A stretch of 36,332 nucleotides of DNA from CBFGTA01 sp965651595 (GTDB taxonomy: Bacteria > Actinomycetota > Actinomycetes > S36-B12 > UBA10799): the NCBI GenBank assembly GCA_965651595.1, contig CBFGTA010000009.1, forward strand, positions 1 to 36,332, given 5' to 3'. Every line of letters starts with the position of its first letter. The first letter of the stretch is position 1. The position numbers and the translations under genes are program-made. Below the pieces are notes generated by a model, which made no database searches, was not told where the DNA came from, and saw nothing but the letters and a program-made list of their open reading frames with translations. Below are positions 31,243-36,332 of the stretch, piece by piece.

Positions 31243-31980
31243 ATGTTGTACTGGTTGATGAAGTACATCTTCGTGGGTCCTTTCCTGCACCTGTTCTTCC
31301 GTCCCACCATCACAGGTTTAGAGAACCTGCCCGATGACGGGCGAGTCATCGTCGCCATCAATCACAACTCCTTCATGGATTCTTTCTTCGTGCCTCTGCG
31401 GATGAAGCGGCAGATGGTCTTCTTGGCCAAAGACGAGTACTTCAACACCCGTGGCCTGAAGGGCTTCTTGATGCGGACTTTCATGAAGGGTGTGGGTCAA
31501 GTGCCGATCAACCGATCGGGAGGCAGCGCCAGCGAGGCCGCTTTGAAGACGGGGGTCGCCGTGTTGGAGTCCGGGGGGATGTTGGGCATATACCCAGAAG
31601 GAACTCGCTCCCCGGATGGGCGGCTGTATCGCGGTCACACGGGCGTAGCGCGGATGGCACTCGAGGCCGGTGCGATCGTTGTTCCGGTCGGGGTCAAAGG
31701 CACTCGAGAGGTTCAGCCAGCTGGCAAGATGGTGCCCAGGATTCACAAGGTGTCAGTGGAAGTGGGCCAGCCTTTGGACTTTTCTCGATACGAAGGCATG
31801 TCTAACGACCGGTTCGTTTTGCGCTCCATGACTGACGAGATCATGTACGAGATCATGCAACTGTGTGGCCAGGAATACTGCGACATGTACGCCGCCCAGG
31901 CCAAAGAATTGATCAAGAAGTCGACCACTGGCGAGGCATCGCCCGCCGGTTCGTCAGCTGATCGGCAGGTAGCGGCCTAG
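31243..31980 (+). CDS. plsC: 1-acyl-sn-glycerol-3-phosphate acyltransferase
   Basis: Transfers an acyl chain to lysophosphatidic acid, giving phosphatidic acid for membrane lipids. The 245-residue protein has the acyltransferase motifs in order: N40-H-N-S-F-M-D46 (NHx4D, catalytic), GQVPINRSGG near residues 86-95, YPEGTRSPDG near 121-130 and VVPVGVKGT near 147-155. A hydrophobic N-terminal stretch (residues 1-20) probably anchors it to the inner membrane face. GAGGAGG lies about nine bases before the ATG. It corresponds in sequence type and gene order to Rv2182c of M. tuberculosis. The Ser/Ala-rich C-terminal tail is variable. It converges on glycerol kinase across 38 bases with no clear terminator. 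Confidence 0.92.
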   Translation: MLYWLMKYIFVGPFLHLFFRPTITGLENLPDDGRVIVAINHNSFMDSFFVPLRMKRQMVFLAKDEYFNTRGLKGFLMRTFMKGVGQVPINRSGGSASEAALKTGVAVLESGGMLGIYPEGTRSPDGRLYRGHTGVARMALEAGAIVVPVGVKGTREVQPAGKMVPRIHKVSVEVGQPLDFSRYEGMSNDRFVLRSMTDEIMYEIMQLCGQEYCDMYAAQAKELIKKSTTGEASPAGSSADRQVAA

Positions 31981-32018
31981 CTGGCTCGCCTCCCGATTCA
32001 GCCCGACTAGCCTCCCGG

Positions 32019-33515
32019 TCAGCGGTAGGCGGCAGTAGTCCAGTTCTTGGTGCGTTCCACTGCCACTCGCCAGCGGCGATGGGCCTGCTCGTCGGGTTCA
32101 CCCGGCGAAAATGTGCGATCACTGCGCCACGTCTCACGCAACTCATCCATTGATCCCCACACACCGGTTCCGAGTCCGGCCAAGAAAGCAGCGCCGAGTC
32201 CAGTCGTGTCCAAGATTTCGCTACGCAGCACGGGAACCCGCAGTTGGTCGGCCTGCATCTGGCAGAGGAAATTGTTGGCAGCGGCGCCGCCGTCGACGGT
32301 GAGTTGCGGCAGGTGAACGCCAGCTTCCCGCGTCATCACGTCGACCACGTCGCGAACCTCGAAGGCGATTCCCTCAAGTGCGGCTCGCACAATATGTGCA
32401 CGGGTCGCACCGCGGGTGAGGCCGAATATGGCTCCACGGGCATTCGGGTCCCAGTCGGGGGCGCCGAGTCCGGTCAATGCAGGCACGAACACGACTCCGG
32501 CGGTGTTAGGCACACTTGTCGCCAGTGCCTCGGTCTCGCTCGCCGACTCGATCAACCCGAGTCCGTCTCGCAACCACTGTACGGCTGCTCCGGTAACGAA
32601 AATGGCTCCTTCGAGAGCGTAAGTGAGTGAGCCATCCGGGTGGCCCCACGCGACAGTTGACAGCAAGCCCGAGTCGGAGCGAACCACCTCGCTGCCAGTG
32701 TTGACAAGCACGAATGATCCAGTGCCGTACGTGCATTTGCTCATCCCCGGCTCGAAGCAGGCCTGGCCGAAGAGTGCTGCTTGCTGATCGCCCGCGATTC
32801 CAGCGATCGGGAGCTCGAGTCCACAGAACACTGACGGGTCAGTGGTTCCCACGACCCCGTAGGAGCTCACAACTGTGGGTAGGGCACTCACGGGCACGCC
32901 GAACAGTTCACACATTCCGGGGCTCCATTCGCCGGAGCGAATGTCGTACAGCAGAGTGCGGCTCGCGTTTGACGCATCGGTCACATGGGTGACTCCGCGG
33001 GTCATGCGGGCGATCAGGTAGGAATCGATTGTTCCGATGGCTGTTCGCCCTGATTCGACGTTCGCCCACACGTGGGGCTCCTGCTTGCGAATCCACGCGA
33101 GCTTGGACCCGGAGAAGTACGGATCGAGGCGGAGCCCGGTGATTTCGGCGACCCGGCTTTCATGGCCGTCTGCCTTGAGTTGCTCGCAGTATCCTGCGGT
33201 CCGTCGGTCTTGCCAAACAATCGCCATCCGGGCTGACCCCAAAGATTCCCGATCCCACAGCACCACCGTCTCGCGTTGGTCGGTGATTCCCACCGCGGTG
33301 GGTTTGCCGTGCACAGCCACCGCCTCGCTAGCGAGCAGTTGCTCCACCGAGGAGATCGTGGCTTTCCAGATTTCGCCTGGATCGTGTTCCACCCATCCGT
33401 CGGCGGGAAAATGTTGGGGGAACTCGGTGTAGCCGCGACCCACGACTTGGGCGTCAGCGGTGACAAGCAGGGCCGTTACGCCGGTCGTGCCGGCATCGAT
33501 CGCAAGGATGGTCAT
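32019..33515 (-). CDS. glpK: Glycerol kinase
   Basis: FGGY-family kinase that makes glycerol-3-phosphate from glycerol and ATP. The protein has 498 residues. Evidence includes MTILAIDAGTTGVTALLV at the N-terminus, GWVEHDPGEIW, ITDQRETVVLWD and WQDRRTAGYC, which form the glycerol site. Further along are YFSGSKLAWI, GDQQAALFGQACFEPG with the conserved Asp base, YGTGSFVLVNTG and the FGGY signature region TVDGGAAANNFLCQMQADQL near residues 400-420. The start at ATG 33515 matches the family; the open frame 18 codons upstream overlaps the divergent promoter region. No glpF or glpD is next to it. It converges on plsC, whose product starts from glycerol-3-phosphate lipids. Confidence 0.94.
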   Translation of the reverse strand: MTILAIDAGTTGVTALLVTADAQVVGRGYTEFPQHFPADGWVEHDPGEIWKATISSVEQLLASEAVAVHGKPTAVGITDQRETVVLWDRESLGSARMAIVWQDRRTAGYCEQLKADGHESRVAEITGLRLDPYFSGSKLAWIRKQEPHVWANVESGRTAIGTIDSYLIARMTRGVTHVTDASNASRTLLYDIRSGEWSPGMCELFGVPVSALPTVVSSYGVVGTTDPSVFCGLELPIAGIAGDQQAALFGQACFEPGMSKCTYGTGSFVLVNTGSEVVRSDSGLLSTVAWGHPDGSLTYALEGAIFVTGAAVQWLRDGLGLIESASETEALATSVPNTAGVVFVPALTGLGAPDWDPNARGAIFGLTRGATRAHIVRAALEGIAFEVRDVVDVMTREAGVHLPQLTVDGGAAANNFLCQMQADQLRVPVLRSEILDTTGLGAAFLAGLGTGVWGSMDELRETWRSDRTFSPGEPDEQAHRRWRVAVERTKNWTTAAYR

Positions 33516-33584
33516 GCGAAGCGACTCTATCGGCGAGTGACGTAACTGAGCCACTCCGGCAACCCGCACGCTAACGTGTTTCGC
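33516..33584. promoter_or_regulatory. Compact divergent promoter region, glpK / PPi-PFK
   Basis: Only 69 bases separate the two start codons, and neither has a ribosome site. On the plus strand TAACGT (33572-33577) lies seven bases before the PFK ATG. On the minus strand TAGAGT (33529-33524) lies eight bases before the glpK ATG. Both fit a -10 box of a leaderless promoter. No convincing -35 was found for either. Confidence 0.4.
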
Positions 33585-34802
33585 ATGACTGTGAAACGCG
33601 TCGCACTGCTCACCGCCGGAGGCCTCGCCCCGTGCTTGTCAACTGTCGTGGGTGACCTCATCGAGCTGTACACAGAAAACCATCCGGAGATCGACATCAT
33701 CGCCTACCTTGATGGATATGACGGCCTCTTGCGGGGCCGCTCCATCACGATCGACGCGGCCGCTCGCGCGGAGGCCGGAGCCTTGCGAGAGGTGGGCGGC
33801 AGCCCGATCGGGAACTCGCGGGTCAAACTGACCAACGTGGACGACTGCGTTCGGCGCGGGCTCGTCGAGGAAGGTCAGGACCCGCTCACGGTGGCTGCCG
33901 AACAGTTGACGCGGGATGCTGTGGACGTCTTGCACACGATCGGCGGGGACGACACCAATACAACTGCGGCCGATCTGGCCGCCTACCTGCACCGCAACGG
34001 CTATGAACTGACAGTGGTCGGGCTGCCCAAGACGATCGACAACGACGTCATTCCGATCCGCCAGTCGCTCGGCGCCTATACCGCCGCCGAGCAGGGGGCG
34101 CAGTTCGCGCGAAACGTGATCAGCGAGCACAGCGCCAACCCCCGGTCTCTGATTGTTCACGAAGTGATGGGCCGCAACTGCGGTTGGCTGACTGCTGCAA
34201 CTGCCGCTGAGTATCGTCGCTGGCTCGACGGGCAGTCTTGGGTTCCCAGTGTGGGCCTGGATCGCCGGAAGTGGGAAGTGCATGCCCTGTACGTGCCGGA
34301 AATGCACGTCGACCTCGCTGCCGAAGCGCAGCGGCTGAGGACGATCATGGACGAGATCGGTAACGTGAACATCTTCTTGTCCGAAGGGGCCGGAGTCAGC
34401 GAGATCGTGGCCGAACTTGACGCGTCCGGACAAGTTGTTCCGCGCGACCCTTTCGGACACGTGCGTCTCGACAAAGTCAACCCCGGTCAGTGGTTTGGCA
34501 GTCAGTTCGCCCACGAACTCGACGCCCAGAAGACCCAAGTCTTCAAGAGTGGCTACTTTGCCCGCTCGGCCGCATCGAATCAGGCCGATCGCGAACTCAT
34601 CGCGGCTTGCTGCGTCGTTGCAGTGGACAGTGCCCTCAACGGCCGGCCCGGGGTGATTGGCCACGACGAAGAAAACGGTGACGTTCTGGGAGCGATCGAT
34701 TTTGAACGGATTGCCGGGGGCAAGCCTTTCGACCCAGAGGTCGACTGGTGTGCCCAACTCTTGCGCGAGATCGGACAGGTCAGTCTGACTAGTTCGGAAT
34801 GA
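33585..34802 (+). CDS. pfp: Pyrophosphate-dependent 6-phosphofructokinase
   Basis: Reversible conversion of fructose-6-phosphate and fructose-1,6-bisphosphate using pyrophosphate in place of ATP. The 405-residue protein has the PPi-type signature: G120-G-D-D123 where ATP enzymes have GGDG, and P148-K-T-I-D-N-D154 with Lys where ATP enzymes have Gly. The N-terminus VALLTAGGLAPCLSTVVGDLIELY, the GGSPIGNSRVKLTN block, and VHEVMGRNCGWLTAATAAEY match the roughly 404-residue group that includes the Propionibacterium freudenreichii enzyme (from memory). The start is ATG 33585; a GTG three codons upstream is possible but lies in the -10 region. The enzyme works in both glycolysis and gluconeogenesis, fitting the nearby PEPCK and glucokinase genes. 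Confidence 0.92.
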   Translation: MTVKRVALLTAGGLAPCLSTVVGDLIELYTENHPEIDIIAYLDGYDGLLRGRSITIDAAARAEAGALREVGGSPIGNSRVKLTNVDDCVRRGLVEEGQDPLTVAAEQLTRDAVDVLHTIGGDDTNTTAADLAAYLHRNGYELTVVGLPKTIDNDVIPIRQSLGAYTAAEQGAQFARNVISEHSANPRSLIVHEVMGRNCGWLTAATAAEYRRWLDGQSWVPSVGLDRRKWEVHALYVPEMHVDLAAEAQRLRTIMDEIGNVNIFLSEGAGVSEIVAELDASGQVVPRDPFGHVRLDKVNPGQWFGSQFAHELDAQKTQVFKSGYFARSAASNQADRELIAACCVVAVDSALNGRPGVIGHDEENGDVLGAIDFERIAGGKPFDPEVDWCAQLLREIGQVSLTSSE

Positions 34803-34866
34803 TCCGAATCAACCCCAGCGCCGACGCATTTCGGTCGGGCATACCCCAGTGATTGCGGATATCGGC

Positions 34867-34902
34867 GTGACCACTCGAGTGGGGGGAGGGTACCCTCAAG
34901 GG
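34867..34902 (+). promoter_or_regulatory. aroG leaderless promoter overlapped by two palindromes
   Basis: GTGACC (34867-34872), an 18-base spacer and TACCCT (34891-34896) resemble -35 and -10 boxes, with six bases left before the GTG start at 34903. Two perfect 12-base palindromes lie here: CCACTCGAGTGG (34871-34882), touching the -35, and GAGGGTACCCTC (34886-34897), covering the -10. They are three bases apart. This looks like a promoter under direct repressor control and a leaderless transcript. No coding role is seen in the rest of the 100-base gap after pfp. Confidence 0.5.
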
Positions 34903-36252
34903 GTGAGTTCCGTCATCGAATGGCCGCAACTGCCAGCGGCCCACCAGCCGCAGTGGCCCGATTCGCAGGCCTTACACGCAGTGCGCGCCGAGTTGTCGCA
35001 GTTGCCGCCGCTCGTGTTCGCCGGTGAATGCGACCAACTCCAGGACCGGCTCGGTGAGGCCGCCGCCGGTCGGGCGTTCGTGCTCATGGGTGGCGACTGT
35101 GCGGAGACTTTCGTCGACAACACCGCTGATTCGATCCGGGCGCGACTCAAGACTGTGCTGCAGATGGCCGTGATCTTGACGTACGGCGCCCGCATGCCCG
35201 TGGTCAAAGTGGGTCGTATGGCGGGACAGTACTTCAAGCCACGGTCGAGTCCGGTGGAAACGCGCAACGGGGTCGAACTGCCGAGCTACCTCGGAGACGG
35301 GGTCAACGACAACACGTTCGAACCGCAGATGCGTCGTCCGGACCCGCGCCGCCTGATTGAGGCCTATCACGCTTCGACGGCAGCGCTGAACCTTGTGCGG
35401 GCGTTCACGCAGGGAGGCTATGCCGATTTGCGGCACGTGCACGCCTGGAACCAAGACTTCGTGCGTGAGTCGCCCGCAGGTCAACGCTACGAGCGGTGGG
35501 CCAGCGACATTGACCGGGCCCTCACTTTCATGCAGGCGTGCGGGGCCGACCCGGACGAGTTTCGACGGGTGGACTTCTACGCGGCGCACGAGGCGCTGGT
35601 GCTGGACTACGAGCAGCCCCTCGTGCGCATTGACTCACGCACGGGCAACCCGTATTCCGTGTCTGGACATTTCTTGTGGGTAGGTGAACGCACCCGCGAT
35701 CCCGAGGGTGCCCACATCGACTTCGCCGCCCGTATCCATAATCCGGTCGGCGTCAAAGTGGGGCCGAAGGCGAGCCCGGACGATGTCGTGAGCCTGCTGG
35801 AACGGCTAGATCCGGATCGTGTCGCCGGACGAATCAGCCTCATCACGCGGATGGGTGCTAGCACGATTCGTGAAGCACTACCCGGAATCGTTCAAAAGGT
35901 GGAGGCGAGTGGTCACCTGGTGACGTGGATCTGTGATCCCATGCATGGGAACACTCGCAGTTCATCGACCGGGCACAAGACTCGTCAGTTCGATGACGTG
36001 GTCGACGAGGTGCGCGGCTTTTTCGAAGTTCATGCCGACCAGGGCTCACATCCGGGCGGCATGCACATCGAACTAACCGGCGACGATGTCACCGAGTGTG
36101 TGGGTGGATCGTTCGGCATCGAGGAGCACCAGGTTCCTGACCGCTATACCACGGCCTGTGACCCGCGACTCAACCGCGAACAGTCACTCGAACTCGCCTT
36201 CATGGTGGCCGAGATGCTCGCCGAACGGGTTCCTCCCCCCAGTTTTGGCTAG
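34903..36252 (+). CDS. aroG: 3-deoxy-D-arabino-heptulosonate-7-phosphate synthase, class II
   Basis: First enzyme of the shikimate pathway: condenses PEP and erythrose-4-phosphate to DAHP. The 449-residue protein is the class II (plant/actinobacterial) type. Motifs are LMGGDCAETF with the metal-binding C66, PVVKVGRMAGQYFKPRS near residues 97-113, FWVGERTRD-type sequence, RIHNPVGVKVGPKASPDD, LITRMGAST, WICDPMHGNT and MHIELTGDDVTECVGG with metal-binding His and Glu. The start is GTG 34903, chosen because homology begins at SSVIEWPQLPAAHQPQWPD and the promoter sits just upstream; another GTG 18 codons earlier has no ribosome site. M. tuberculosis AroG is 462 residues and allosterically controlled by aromatic amino acids with chorismate mutase; the same may hold here. 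The 80 bases after it show no gene. Confidence 0.95.
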   Translation: MSSVIEWPQLPAAHQPQWPDSQALHAVRAELSQLPPLVFAGECDQLQDRLGEAAAGRAFVLMGGDCAETFVDNTADSIRARLKTVLQMAVILTYGARMPVVKVGRMAGQYFKPRSSPVETRNGVELPSYLGDGVNDNTFEPQMRRPDPRRLIEAYHASTAALNLVRAFTQGGYADLRHVHAWNQDFVRESPAGQRYERWASDIDRALTFMQACGADPDEFRRVDFYAAHEALVLDYEQPLVRIDSRTGNPYSVSGHFLWVGERTRDPEGAHIDFAARIHNPVGVKVGPKASPDDVVSLLERLDPDRVAGRISLITRMGASTIREALPGIVQKVEASGHLVTWICDPMHGNTRSSSTGHKTRQFDDVVDEVRGFFEVHADQGSHPGGMHIELTGDDVTECVGGSFGIEEHQVPDRYTTACDPRLNREQSLELAFMVAEMLAERVPPPSFG

Positions 36253-36332
36253 CCCTCTCGTGACCTCCGCCAGTGGGGGTCAATGAGTGGATTCAGGCGT
36301 GGACCGTGAGCAGATGGCCGGGCGCCTACACG

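Noticed and set aside
31988..32017. Direct repeat GCCTCCCG spaced 22 bases apart between plsC and glpK
   Set aside because: Short and GC-rich, easily by chance; no further copies or associated element.
33639..34757. 372-codon open frame on the minus strand
   Set aside because: Antisense shadow of the PPi-phosphofructokinase gene, with no recognisable motif or ribosome site.
1..36332. CRISPR array, tRNA/rRNA, insertion sequence, prophage or defence island
   Set aside because: No regular repeat-spacer pattern, transposase, integrase, nuclease-helicase set or recognisable RNA gene was seen on either strand; composition is even throughout.

Overview
The window comes from a high-GC Gram-positive bacterium (Actinomycetota). 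The evidence is GC-rich coding sequence, many GTG starts, an actinobacterial diheme QcrC with a long-leader Rieske protein QcrA, a PimB'-type mannosyltransferase, and a gene order that matches, from memory, the Mycobacterium tuberculosis aroG-to-qcrB neighbourhood. That shared order is qcrB-qcrA-qcrC-ctaE, trpD, pimB', SRPBCC protein, ArsA-like ATPase, small CxxC protein, plsC and aroG. fadD15 and the NlpC/P60 gene of that neighbourhood are not seen here. Genus cannot be decided from the sequence alone. No tRNA, rRNA, CRISPR array, insertion sequence, integrase or phage gene was seen, and no gene-free stretch exceeds 300 bases.

Layout. Positions 1-5388 (+) hold a nitrate reductase operon, narG (5' end outside the window), narH, narJ and narI, with stop and start codons overlapping at every junction. 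On the minus strand, 5439-9904 carries an unknown 165-residue protein, a FUSC-type membrane protein and a secreted protein with Ig-like and RTX-like repeats. The respiratory operon ctaE-qcrC-qcrA-qcrB (14175 down to 10005) follows, also on the minus strand. A plus-strand block comes next: a degenerate receiver protein, trpD, a zinc-ribbon protein, a CaiB-type CoA transferase, a small Cys-rich protein and pimB'. An orphan LuxR-type regulator (-) converges on pimB', and an SRPBCC protein (+) converges on GTP-dependent PEP carboxykinase (-). Then come an ArsR repressor with a SulP transporter, a metallophosphoesterase, SRPBCC/ArsA/CxxC genes and a ROK glucokinase, all plus. A minus-strand group follows (alpha/beta hydrolase, small membrane protein, LOR/SDH-type ornithine cyclodeaminase candidate). 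The window ends with plsC (+), glpK (-), PPi-dependent phosphofructokinase (+) and class II DAHP synthase (+).

Together the genes describe a respiring heterotroph with two terminal options: nitrate through NarGHI, and oxygen through the bcc-aa3 branch. Its central carbon set includes glucokinase, PPi-type PFK, PEP carboxykinase and glycerol kinase. DAHP synthase and TrpD feed aromatic and tryptophan synthesis; PlsC and PimB' feed membrane and phosphoinositol-mannoside lipids.

Most of the window is conserved housekeeping DNA, and I found no clear new multi-gene system. The most useful leads are regulatory: tandem palindromes over the aroG promoter, a symmetric divergent region before plsC, an 18-bp perfect operator before arsR-sulP, and many apparently leaderless starts. 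Other leads are two degenerate receiver domains, a Cys-to-Ser change in the PEPCK P-loop, and an isolated LOR/SDH gene.
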